Source: Piromyces finnis (taxonomy: Eukaryota; Neocallimastigomycota; Neocallimastigomycetes; Neocallimastigales; Neocallimastigaceae). From it: DNA of 64,000 nt. Within the stretch, counting starts at the first letter, position 1; every line of letters starts with the position of its first letter. This document shows, in pieces, positions 33,941-44,953 of this stretch. The notes below the pieces were generated by a model. The model worked only from the letters and a program-made list of their open reading frames with translations, was not told the DNA's origin and made no database searches. A program made the position numbers and the translations under genes. The stretch covers positions 310,001-374,000 of the forward strand of contig MCFH01000023.1 in assembly GCA_002104945.1 (NCBI GenBank), given 5' to 3'.

Positions 33941-35287
33941 TTATATAGTTCTAATATCAATGTCATTTTCATTTTTATTTATATTTTCAAAAATAAAATG
34001 ACCAACTTTTTCAGAAATTTCTGCAAATCTATCTGCTGTTCTTTGTGTATATAATTTTGCATTGAAAATTAAAAGATACATAGCACCATTCTTTCCTATT
34101 GAAAGTCTAGGATATATAGTGGTAACAAATTCATTGCACTTTTCATTAACATCAGTATGACAACCTGATACTACCTCACATGGTATATTTTCTAATACAT
34201 AATTTTGTCTAAAAATGTTATCAATATCCATTATACCACCTATTCTATTTTTTGATAAATCAAATGGACATCTTCCTAAATTAATTCTATTATTTAATTG
34301 AGTTTTTAAACTTTCTTTGAAATCCTTAAAATTAATTTTTCCATCTTTAAAGTCATACTTGAAAGGAACTTCTTGTAAATGATATCCAATATTATACATT
34401 TCCTTTTTCCAATTTCTACCTGCAAATGTAATAAACATTTCTTGAATGTTCTTTTGATAATTAGAAAATATATATTGAGTAAGTAAAATATTCATTGCCA
34501 AAAAAATGTTATATTTTGAAGCAGATTCAAAACAACTACTTAGTTTTTCTTGTAAATTCTCAAAATTTAATATCTTAAATATTTTTTCTGTGTTTTTTGA
34601 ATTTTTGATTTCTGGATCAACATCTTCATCAAATTCAATTACATAATTTGTATTATTATCATAATTTTTATAATAATAATTATCAATTAAACTATCAGAT
34701 TTTTCATCATTATACTTTTTAAGATAATAAAAATAGTAATCAAAAGGTAATTCTTTATCTAAATAAGCTCTACTTAAAGTATCCCAAAAAACGTTTCCAC
34801 TCCAGCCATCAAATACACCATGATATATATCTACAATAAGATATAAAGATGTTTCACTTAATAAAATAGTAAAATATACTTGTTGTGAATTAAAAGGTTC
34901 AAAAATATGTAAATTTTCTTGAATACTTTGATTAATATCACTATCTTTTATATCTTTAATTGCAATTTCAGGTTCTATTTCTGGACAATACTTTAAAAAG
35001 ACTTCTTCATTTTTTTTAATTAATCGAGATTGCAAACATGGATGATTTTTTATTGTTTTAATCAAAGCTTCTTTAAATTTATCAATGTCGATGTATTCTT
35101 TATTTATTCTTCTTACTTGGAAACAATTTTTTCCAACAGCTAATAAAGGAAGGTTAATGTAAGAACAAATGGAATCATACGGTTTTAAATATAATTTTCT
35201 TGTTTCTAATTCTAAATCTTTTTGATTTTCTACTTCAACATTTTGATTTAAAAGCTCATTTTTTCCAGGAAATTCAAATTCTCTCAT
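33941..35287 (-). CDS. Stand-alone condensation-domain (NRPS C-domain-like) acyltransferase
   Basis: A single-exon 448-aa protein, about the length of one NRPS condensation domain. The motif YHGVFDGWSG (Y155-G164) is the HHxxxDG active site with the first His replaced by Tyr and the second His (H156), Asp160 and Gly161 kept. Other C-domain-like features are the N-terminal substrate lobe (HPCLQSRLI), YIFSNYQ, and AGRNWKKEMYNIGYHLQEVPF, matching the GR..ig.f.n..p block. No adenylation or carrier domain lies nearby, and there is no signal peptide. Such proteins belong to the CAT-like acyltransferase superfamily and make amide or ester bonds between carrier-bound or free substrates. Anaerobic fungi carry many NRPS-type genes, some considered bacterial in origin; origin here is not tested. 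Confidence 0.78.
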   Translation of the reverse strand: MREFEFPGKNELLNQNVEVENQKDLELETRKLYLKPYDSICSYINLPLLAVGKNCFQVRRINKEYIDIDKFKEALIKTIKNHPCLQSRLIKKNEEVFLKYCPEIEPEIAIKDIKDSDINQSIQENLHIFEPFNSQQVYFTILLSETSLYLIVDIYHGVFDGWSGNVFWDTLSRAYLDKELPFDYYFYYLKKYNDEKSDSLIDNYYYKNYDNNTNYVIEFDEDVDPEIKNSKNTEKIFKILNFENLQEKLSSCFESASKYNIFLAMNILLTQYIFSNYQKNIQEMFITFAGRNWKKEMYNIGYHLQEVPFKYDFKDGKINFKDFKESLKTQLNNRINLGRCPFDLSKNRIGGIMDIDNIFRQNYVLENIPCEVVSGCHTDVNEKCNEFVTTIYPRLSIGKNGAMYLLIFNAKLYTQRTADRFAEISEKVGHFIFENINKNENDIDIRTI

Positions 35288-36291
35288 TTTTAATTTTTTT
35301 TAAATTTTTTTTTTTATTGAAAATTTTAAATTAGATGGCAGTAATTAGATGATTGGTAAATTAATGATTTTATATATTGATATAATAGTGACTAATTAAA
35401 GTTACTTATATTAATAAATGGAGAATATTTTTATTTTTGAGAAAATAGTTTTTCCATGTAGTTTATTTAAATTTTTATTTAAAAAGGAATATAAAAGGAA
35501 GGTAAAAATATATATGTGTGTGTTTGGAAAACTATACCACTTTTATATTCTTTATTTCTTATTCAATTATTATCACAATATTTTATACTATTTATTTTTT
35601 TATTATTAATAATATATTAATATATTTTTTAAAATAGTTTTATAATGATTCTTTTTTTTTTTTTTTTACTAATAAAATCAGTATTAAAAAAATATTTATA
35701 TAATGAATGAAATATAAACATTTTTATAAGTTTAGAAAAAAAATATATAAAACATTTTAATATTAATTACAATTTTAAGATTCTAAAACTTTTTCACCAT
35801 TAATTTGTTTCTTTTTTGATACATAGTAAATTTATTATTAAATGCATAGTTCCGATTTTTGCTTATTTAAAATTATTGTTCTATATTTCTATATTATTTT
35901 TTAGCTAATAGTTTTGAAAGGAGATAGTAATATGCTGCATAAAATAATTAATAATTAATAATCTTTATAGCTTTTAATTTTTAAAATGAATTTTAATTTA
36001 TTTATATTTAATAGTTATTTATAATAAATTAATAAACTATTTTTATATTTTTATATTTAAATTTAATACATTATTAAATATATTAATTTTTTTTATATAA
36101 GGTAAAACAATATTATTTTTATGGATAATGTATGTACAATTAAATTAGCATTAATATGTTAGTTAATACATTATTCAAATACCTAATTATATTATAAAAA
36201 TATTTCTTAAAGTCAGTATTATTGAATAATTTTAAAAAGAGATATTTATATTTCCTTAATAAGCATTTAATTTGTAGATAATAATAAATAA
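35288..36291. other. Intergenic, AT-rich
   Basis: About 1 kb between the condensation gene and the first glycine-rich gene. A short ORF (35418-35609) rich in Phe, Tyr and Ile looks random. Nothing else seen. Confidence 0.6.
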
Positions 36292-37546
36292 ATGGATCTT
36301 ATTTTAGGAGGTAATTAATAAATTATTAACTAATTGTTTTTTTATTATTTAAATAAAATTCTTTCATTTAAATATAAAATATAGCGAAAATTTGATAATA
36401 CAAGTAAAAAATAAAATATATATATTTAATCAAAAAATGAAATTCTTTAAAAATTTGATATTTAACAATATATATAACAACATAATGTAATGCATTTATC
36501 AAATTATTTTATATATAAAAAAATAAAAGGATAAATAAATAAATAATAATATTTTCAATTCAATTTCAAAAGAAATCGCAAATTCATAATTTTTCTCAAA
36601 AATGATGAAATAAAATTACTTTATATTAATTATTTGAACATGGAATATAATACTAATAAAACTAAATGTTTTAAATAATAAATTCTTTGATTATACAATT
36701 GAATTACTTAACACAATATAAATTATAAATAACATTCAAAAATATATATTAGCTTTAGCTAGCGGCATGGTCGCTGGAATGGCTAATGGAAATGTTAATT
36801 CCTCAGGAAACAAGCCAGCTTCAAAGCCAGCTTCAAAACCAGCTTCAAAACCAGTTAGTAGTGCATCAAGCACTACAGGATTAAGTGCTTTGTTGGGTGA
36901 AGATTATAAAAAACCAAATAATACAAGTAGCTCTAGTAATTATAACAATTCTTCTGGAGCTCAAGGTTATGGTGGCCAACAAGGTAGCTACAGTGGACCA
37001 CAAGGTGGTTATGGTGGCCAACAAGGTAGTTACAGTGGACCACAAGGTGGTTATGGTGGCCAACAAGGTAGTTACAGTGGACCACAAGGTAGTTATGGAG
37101 GTCCACAAGGTGGTTATGGAGGTCCACAAGGTGGTTATGGAGGCCCTCAAGGTGGTTATGGTGGTCCTCAAGGTAGCTATGACAGCCAAAATGGACAAAA
37201 CAATAACAATGGATATGGTGGTTATGGACAAGGATTTGGTGGACCATATGGTCGCCCACCACCACCACCACCATTTGGCTTCCCACCACCACCTCCACCA
37301 CCATTCGGTTATGGATATGGTGGTCCAGGAGGTCCAGGCTATGGATATGGAGGTCCACAAGGTGGTTATGGTGGTCCACAAGGTGGTTATGGAGGCCCTC
37401 AAAGTGGTTATGGTGGTCCACAAGGTGGTTATGGTGGTCCACAAGGTGGTTATGGTGGTCCACAAGGTGGTTATGGTGGCCCAGGAGGTGAAGGAAACAA
37501 TGGAAGCAACAATAACAATGGTAAATATTTAAAAATACTAATATAA
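36292..37546 (+). CDS. Glycine-rich GGPQGGY-repeat protein with 19-nt first exon
   Basis: Proposed exon 1 is 36292-36310 (MDLILG plus one base), donor GTAATT; a 442-bp intron ends in ATTAG; exon 2 starts at 36753 (ALASGMVAGMANG) and stays in frame. This start is preferred because the paralogue at 38695 has the same arrangement. The protein has a short hydrophobic start, a Ser/Pro/Lys segment (KPASKPASKP), a GLSALLGEDYKK motif, three GGQQGSYSGPQG repeats, GGPQGGY repeats, a poly-Pro block (RPPPPPPFGFPPPPPPPFG) and seven more GGPQGGY-like repeats. It is low-complexity and probably disordered; I recognise no family. The 3' end is uncertain: either a stop at 37544, or splicing at 37520 (GTAAAT) to a tiny last exon at 38178-38185. 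Confidence 0.62.
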
Positions 37547-38694
37547 AATATGCATAATATAGAAGATATTAATTATTTTTAAAACCTAATAATATTTAGA
37601 AGGAACTAAATAAAATGTTAAAAACATCATTAATTCAATTTTTTCATACTTTATAAGTAAGTTAATATAAAATAAATATATTTATGGATTAAAAATAATA
37701 CATCTGATATGGATTAACATAATATTATATTTTTTATTAAAATCAATAATTAATAATAAACAGAAGGATTATGAAATCGTATAAACATCTTTTATAAAAT
37801 AGAAAAATAAATATTCTATATTTAAAAAGTCTGAAATAAAACAAAATCATATATATGCAACATATCTTATAAACAATTGTCGTAACATAAAAATATTATT
37901 TATTAAAGTGAGGTATTACTTTTAATATTATATAAATTAATGTAAAACAATTATTACATGAAATCATTGATTTTTCAAATAAAGATATTTTCTAATATTA
38001 TACATTTTAATGTAAAACAATTATTATTACATGAAATCATTAATTGATTTTTCAAATAAAATAAAATATATATATAAATAATAATATATATTTTTCATTT
38101 TTATATGTATAATGTGATAATAGGGTTTAAAGAATTTCTTCCATAATTAATATATTAAAGTTTATTCAAATTAATAGGAGGCTAAAGCAATAAATAAATG
38201 CATCTTTTTTTAATCTATATTAAATTAATATTTACATTTACTTTTTGTCAATAGTGTGTGTAACACAAAAAATGTATTATTTTGTTATAAATTAAAGTTT
38301 AAATACATTATTAAAAATATTATTTTAATGGATGAAAAAGATTTTATTATATTATAAAATTTTATTATTTTGTTGTAAGTTTATTTTTTTTAAAACACAT
38401 TGTTATTCAAAATGATATTAAATACATATTGTAAACAAATCTAGCCAGTAGAATTCATTAATATTACATTAAAGTTTAAACTATTACCTATTACGAGAAA
38501 TTAATTTTTAATTATATTTTAATAATAAATTATAAAACACTTAAAAGTAGAAAAAATCTTCTTAACTTTTTAATTTCATTTAAAAAAATATTTCTATAAA
38601 GAAAAATATATATACATATCATTAAATAATAAATATAAAAAAAAAAGATTTTATTGAAGAAAAAATCATTTTAAATAACTATAAAATAAATAAA
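37547..38694. other. Region between the glycine-rich genes, with tandem duplication
   Basis: AT-rich, noncoding in appearance. It contains a direct duplication of about 65 bp (37923-38060) and possibly the tiny last exon of the preceding gene (AG at 38176-38177 followed by GAGGCTAA). Confidence 0.5.
37923..38060 (+). repeat. Direct tandem duplication, about 65 bp
   Basis: Two near-identical units (37923-37983 and 37993-38060) share AATGTAAAACAATTATT, ACATGAAATCATT and GATTTTTCAAATAAA, differing by small insertions. Confidence 0.8.
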
Positions 38695-39850
38695 ATGGAT
38701 CTTCTTTTAGGAGGTGAAGATTAAATTTTAAGAATAAATTTATTAAAAGAATAATGAAGATAGTTCTTATAAAAATTTGAAAAGTTTGGTTATCTATGAA
38801 AATAAACAATTACTATTAAAAATATCAAAAATAATTATTAAAAAGTTATAATGTCTATAAATAAAAATAATTAAAATACAAATATATAATTTAAAAATAG
38901 TGAATAAAGAAAAGTATTAAATAATAAATAGGTAGTATTATTATAACTGAAATACAAATGTAATAAAAATAATAGTAATTTAGTTCTAAGAGAAGATAAA
39001 TGTGAAAAAGATATACAACAATAAAAATAAATAATAAAAGTAATAATATGATAATACGCAATGAAGAATTATTATTTTAAAATAGAATTATTAAAATCAT
39101 TTTATCCATATGCATATATATATTATTAAATAATTTTAAAAAAAATAAAAAATTATATTATAAATGTATTAATAAATAAACTATTGTTTTTTTTCAAAAA
39201 TAGCTTTAGCTGGTAGTTTGGGTGCTTCCGGTAATGGTCGTGGTTCTGGAAGAGGTCGTGGTGGTTCAAATGGCATGGGTGGTCCAGGTATGGGTCCAGG
39301 AATGGGCCCAGGAATGGGCCCAGGAATGGGTTCAGGAATGGGAGGAAACCAAGGAAGTATGGGAATGGGTAGAGGTTCCGGTTCTTCTGGAGGTTCTTTA
39401 TTAGGTGCTTTATTAGGTTTAGATGATGAACCATCAAGTGGTATGGGAATGGGAGGTCCAGGAATGGGTAACTCTTCTAGAGGTGGTTATGGTATGGGTA
39501 ACTCTTCTAGAGGTGGATATGGTATGGGTAATTCTTCTAGAGGTGGTTATGGTGGTAATGGTGGCTACGGTGGTTCTAGCTCAGGTAGCACTTCCTTATT
39601 AGGGGCCTTATTAGGTTTAGATGATGGACCATCAAGTGGTATGAGTGGCGTTGGTATGGGAATGGGAGGTCCAGGAATGGGAGGTCCAATGGGTGGTCCA
39701 GGAATGGGTGGCCCAGGAATGGGAATGGGTGGACGTGGTGGCATGGGTGGTGGTATGCGTGGCCGTGGTGGCCGTGGTAGAGGAGGTATGCATGATGGTA
39801 TGGGCGGCAGAGTAGGTCGCGGTGGTGGTATGTCAGGCGGTTTCTTTTAA
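38695..39850 (+). CDS. Gly/Met/Arg-rich protein with two LLGALLGLDD motifs and RGG tail; 19-nt first exon
   Basis: Proposed exon 1 is 38695-38713 (MDLLLG plus one base), donor GTGAAG; the intron ends AAATAG; exon 2 is 39204-39850, giving 221 aa in frame. Both exon 1 and the start of exon 2 (CTTTAGCT) match the gene at 36292. The protein has GMGPGMGPGMG repeats, then SLLGALLGLDDEPSSG (about residue 70), GNSSRGGYGM repeats, and TSLLGALLGLDDGPSSG (about 136). A Gly-Met stretch and a C-terminal RGG-type region (MRGRGGRGRGGMHDG) end in GGFF. RGG tails often bind RNA or drive condensate formation, which is an inference. The paired amphipathic LLGALLGLDD motifs look like interaction helices. No named family was recognised. 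Confidence 0.65.
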
Positions 39851-40931
39851 GGCAAGTTAGTAAAGATGATTCACCTTCTCAAAAGCCAACATTAAAACCC
39901 ACAAAATATACAATAATATATAATAATACAACAATAATATATCAGCTTCCTTTACTCTCACTTACCTAACAACATAAAGCAACTTATTTTTTTATAAATA
40001 TTGTTTAATTCTATAAAAAACATTTACTTAAAGAAAATTAATATCAGCAATCACCAACGAAATTCACTTTGTAATATTTTAGTATTCAATATATATACAT
40101 ATTATAAAAAATGAACAACTTAATAAAATTATTATTTAAACTATATATTATCGCGACAATCTATTATTCAATCTAATATTTATATAAATGATTAGTAATT
40201 TATTCTATGTACCATTTTAATAAACCTAAATAAAATAAAATAATAAATTTTATTAATAATTGTAAATTGCTACAACTGTTAATTTATGAATAAGTGTAAT
40301 TTATTAGTTTTAAAATGCTAATTATATATGTTAATAGTGGCTTATTTTTATATAACTAAAAAAAAAAATATTAAAAATCATTACTAACAGAATTTCATAT
40401 TTAATTAAAATTTATCTACATCGTATATATTATTTGTTTTTCCTGAATATAATAATGTGGCTATTTTTAATATATTAGTTTTAGGATTAGATTAGACATT
40501 GTTAAAAAGCATTCATATAATATAAAAATTAAAAAAGAAAAATAATTAGATCTCTATGAAAAAAAAGATATAAGATTTTAATAAAATTATAAATTGATAA
40601 TAATGAAAAAAATAATAATAATAAAGATATTTTTATTATAAGTTTTATATTTCTTAAACCTATTTTAAAATTTCTACTATATATTAAAATATCATTTAAA
40701 AAGTTGATGTTTATTCAACTATAATTTGTGAAAAGAAAAAATATATTTATAATAAAAATTCTATTACTAAATGCAATAATCAATAGTAAAATAATTAATA
40801 TGAAAATTAATAATAAAAATGATAATTATAATGCTTTAAATAACTATATTAGTTTAACTAATATTTTAATTATTGAGAGTTCTAATAATAACTCTACTAT
40901 ACTTCAAAAATAGTTTAATTCAGTTTTTGCA

Positions 40932-40962
<31 letters not shown>

Positions 40963-41669
40963 TAATAATGATAGACAGTATAATAGAGTGGGTGAAAAAA
41001 AAATGTGTCCTTTATCGTCTCTATAAGGTTTAACAACAAAAGAAATCAATAATAAAAATGAAAGATAAACTTATTATTATTCAAATTAATTCTACTACAT
41101 AATAAATTTTGTTTTACAAAAAAATTTATTATATATAAAAATTTCATATTTTTATTTATAAAAATGTTTACATACAATAATATGTATTAATTGATTTTAA
41201 CAAATAAAAAAAAATTAAAAAGAAACAATATGATAAATAATTGAAATTGGAAAGATATATATTTTTAATTCAAATCATGTATTAATAAGAATTATTTTAG
41301 TAATTACACATCAAAAAAGAGCAAAAAGACTATTAATATTTAATAAAGTTATTTATAAGATTTATTAATATCTTTTTATTATTTATTTTATTATTATTCT
41401 TATTATATTTGATTTTAGTTTATTCTATTATTATATTCATCTTATACTCTACTAATTTAGTATTTTAGTATTTTAAATTTTGTTATTCTAAACATTATTC
41501 TATTAGATATTTTTTGATATTTTTTCTTTTAAAATTATTTGATGATTAATAAACTTGAAGTATATTATTTTTATATATTATTTTAATTTCCAAAAGTTAT
41601 TTGTTTATATTATCATCATAATTTAAATAATACATATTAAATACATTAAATATATATTAAATTATTTGT
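39851..41669. other. Intergenic, AT-rich
   Basis: About 1.8 kb. It holds an A-run of about 30 at 40929-40958 and a 61-codon ORF at 40728 with Asn/Ile-biased composition that I do not regard as a gene. Confidence 0.55.
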
Positions 41670-42545
41670 TTAAAATTCAATTTTTTCAATAAATTGTCTT
41701 GGTGTTGTTATGTTTTCTTCTCCAATAAGATTTGCAAGATCATTACTACATAATTCACCCCAACCATCAACAAATTTTTGTTGTAACATACCTGCGTCAA
41801 TATATTGGAAATATTTTGGAATACCAAGTTTATCTAAATATGGTTCATATTCTTCCTTAGTTGTTTCAACTAATTCTACCTTTTTACCAGAAACTTCAGA
41901 TACAATTTCAACAATATCTTTATAGGTAAATGGTTTTGGATAGGTAATTTCATAAGCTTTGTTAAGATGACCTTCAGTAGTTAAAACAACTGCTGCACTT
42001 TTTGCCATATCATCACGACTAACAAAGTTAACACCTCTACCATTTGCAAGAGTATAAAGAATACCAGAATCAACAGAGCGCTTTAAATAAATGTCACTAA
42101 GGTAATATTCAGAATAGAAAGTATTACGTAAGAAAGTGTATGGAATACCAGAAGCTTTAATAGCATATTCAGTAGCAAGATGAACATCTTCTAAACCAAA
42201 TTCACATTGATAAGGATGAGCTAAACCAGTATAGACAATATGAGAAACATGAGAGCTACGAGCAGCTTCAATAACAACAATATGATCCTTAATACGAGTT
42301 AAACTATCCATTTCAAAACCGGAAATAAAAAGTAACTTTTCAATATCTTTGAAAATGTCTGAAGCATATTCTTTTTTGTAGTCACCATATCTAATTTCCA
42401 TGCCTCTATCCTTAAATGGAAGTGCCTTTTCTTCATTACGGTACATAACAACAATATCAGATGGCTTAACACCACGTTCTATAAGGCAATCAATAGCCTT
42501 ACTACCATAATGTCCAGTACCACCAACAACAGCAATTTTACCCAT
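41670..42545 (-). CDS. NmrA/QOR2-like NAD(P)-dependent reductase (atypical SDR)
   Basis: A single-exon 291-aa protein. The N-terminal Rossmann motif is VVGGTGHYG (GxxGxxG at G8-G14), followed by a second strand ending in VVMYRNEEKA, which suggests an NADP-type pocket with an Arg after beta-2. Further family features are FISGFEMDSLTRIKDH, HIVYTGLAHP, ATEYAIKASGIPYTFLRNTFYSE, NFVSRDDMAKSAAVVLT and AYEITYPKPFTYKDI. This matches the NmrA-like/QOR2 branch, whose members reduce quinones or act as redox sensors. No signal peptide, so cytosolic. The exact substrate is unknown. Resemblance to bacterial QOR2 proteins makes horizontal origin possible. Confidence 0.85.
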   Translation of the reverse strand: MGKIAVVGGTGHYGSKAIDCLIERGVKPSDIVVMYRNEEKALPFKDRGMEIRYGDYKKEYASDIFKDIEKLLFISGFEMDSLTRIKDHIVVIEAARSSHVSHIVYTGLAHPYQCEFGLEDVHLATEYAIKASGIPYTFLRNTFYSEYYLSDIYLKRSVDSGILYTLANGRGVNFVSRDDMAKSAAVVLTTEGHLNKAYEITYPKPFTYKDIVEIVSEVSGKKVELVETTKEEYEPYLDKLGIPKYFQYIDAGMLQQKFVDGWGELCSNDLANLIGEENITTPRQFIEKIEF

Positions 42546-44953
42546 GATTCTTTAATAAAAAAAATTTAATATTAATATTGATAAAATATTAATATGTTAT
42601 TAATGTTATTATCAGTACATAAACTTTTTATAAATAATAAATATTTTATTTTATAAATTTATTAATGTAAATATTTATAAATGTAGATTACTGGTATAAA
42701 TTTCATTGTTTATCTTTTTGCATTATTTTTAAAAAAAAATTTGATAATTCTATGTTAATATCACATTTTTACTTACAAAAAAAAATTATTATTTACAATG
42801 GTATTTTTCTTCTTTTTAATTTTTTTTTATTTACAATTTTTCTTTAAATTATAATAGTAAAAAAAAAAGGACTTTTCTTCTTATATTTATATAAAAATAA
42901 ATTGAGATAATTTTGCTTTCTTTTTTTTTTTTTTTTAATTAAATAAAGTTTTTTAACTAGCAAATACAAAAGTACAAAATTAATTACTAAATATAAAATT
43001 AATATGGAATAATTAAAAAATAAATAAATAAATTATATCTTATTTATAAAGAAAATTGATACTTTTAGTGTAACGAATAAACTATTAGAAAAATATTTTA
43101 GATAGTTTTATATATAGTTAATCAATTATTAAGATTTTATTATCTTTTATGCATAATCATTATATACATATTTTATATTTTATATTTTATATATAAATTC
43201 AAAACTTAATAAAAAAAGACAAAAAGTATATTTTCATTCATTATCAATAGTTACTTTCTAAATATTAAACAAGAAATTACATCATTATCAATATTGTTGA
43301 CTAAATGAATAATAAATATAATTTTAATATAATTTTAATATAATTTTTTCATTAATATATCTATAAGATATTGAATAAATTAAATAAAAAAAAATTACAT
43401 TTTTTAAATATTGAAAAATTTTTGCCTATAGGCTTTTTTCTTCTGATAACTTATTTCTATTAGTACAATGATGACTTTAAATATTAAAGAAATAATAAGA
43501 TGAAAATTAATTATCTTTACATTATAGAAAACCTTTTTGTTACAATTAAAGAAATATGATGTAGTATTTTAGAAATTTTAAATAATATAAAATTTTTTTG
43601 AAAATGTTTTTTATATTATAACTATATATTAAATATGATTTTCTATACAAAAAATCAATTTATTGAATTTAAATTAATTAATTAAATCAATTATAAATTT
43701 AATTTTAAATAAGGTTTTGTGTTCATCCTACCAAGATGTATAATAACTTAAACATAATTAGATTTGATAATTATATAAAAAAAAAAAAAGATCAAAATAA
43801 TAATTTTTAAATATAATGAAGATTTAGTGATAGATTAACCGTTACCAAAAGTATCAACGTTTTAATAATAAGGTCGTATCAGCCTCACCCTCATACTGGT
43901 AGTCTAACAGGGTCATAGATAAATATAATAAAAGTATTATAGAATACTCATGAGAGAGTTAGAAGGTTTCTACATTATTTGTCTTTAAAATGATGTTTCC
44001 ACTTTATTGTTGGTATATATAAACTTTAAGAGAAATCATCTCTAGTATAATATACCTCAAGTTTGCCAATTAAAGTCTAATTCTTTTTATTTTTATCTTC
44101 TAAATATTTATTCAATATTCCATTTATTTTTTTTCATTTTATTTATTTTTAATTAATACTTTATGAATATATATATTATTATATAACATTTATATACATT
44201 TAAATAAAAAAATATTAACAAATAAAGCGTTGAAGGTGCATTTTTTTTCCAAATTTCAAAAAATCTGTAAATTTATTCATAAAATAGTATTATATAGTTT
44301 GTTAGAGGTAAAAGTTTATATTTTATCAAAAACTTAAAAAAAAAAAAAAAAAGAATTAGTACTGTTAAAGAATATAGTATTATATACTTTATATCATTAT
44401 AATGTATAATGTTTTATTCTTCAATTATAAAATGTTTTTCTTTTGTTACCCATTTTTCATAATTTCATAAAATAAGATATTATTTAATTTTATCTATCAC
44501 CTATGAAATATAGATTTTATAAATAGAAAATTAACTTCATCTATATGTAATATGAATACATCTAACTCTTAAATTATCACTTTAAAATTTATATTTTAAA
44601 TTAAAGAGTGGAATTATTAAAGCATATTATTTATATTTGTTATCCTTTTTATTTTCAACATATTACAAATTTAATTCAGTAAAATATATTAAAAAGAAAC
44701 CTTAATTAAATTTATATTAATTTTTTTCTTTCACCAAAAAATTAGATTACCAATTTAAATAATTTAATTATATTTTCAGGTTTTTATAAGGGTATAATAT
44801 AATGGAAAATTAATAATTAAAATTTTAAATTGCAATTCAAATGAAATAATATTTTTACATATAAATCAAATAGAAACGAAAGTATATGAAAGCATTATAA
44901 ATATTATATAAATATTATATTTATATTAATAGTATTAAAAAAAGCTTATAATT
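42546..44953. other. Intergenic with a GC-richer island
   Basis: About 2.4 kb. Most is AT-rich without signal. The stretch 43835-44075 is clearly less AT-rich (GTCGTATCAGCCTCACCCTC, GGTAGTCTAACAGGGTC), followed by a TATATAAAC box. It is not coding. It may be a solo LTR or another repeat remnant. Confidence 0.5.

Noticed and set aside
36881-37532. Long ORFs in other frames over the GGPQGGY repeats (Thr/Ile/Trp-rich, His-rich, Val/Met-rich)
   Set aside because: These are shadows of the repetitive Gly-rich coding sequence; only the GGPQ frame has a coherent start, motifs and a paralogue.
40728-40913. 61-codon ORF starting with a hydrophobic stretch
   Set aside because: Asn/Ile/Lys composition typical of random AT-rich DNA, no conserved motif, no splice partner found.
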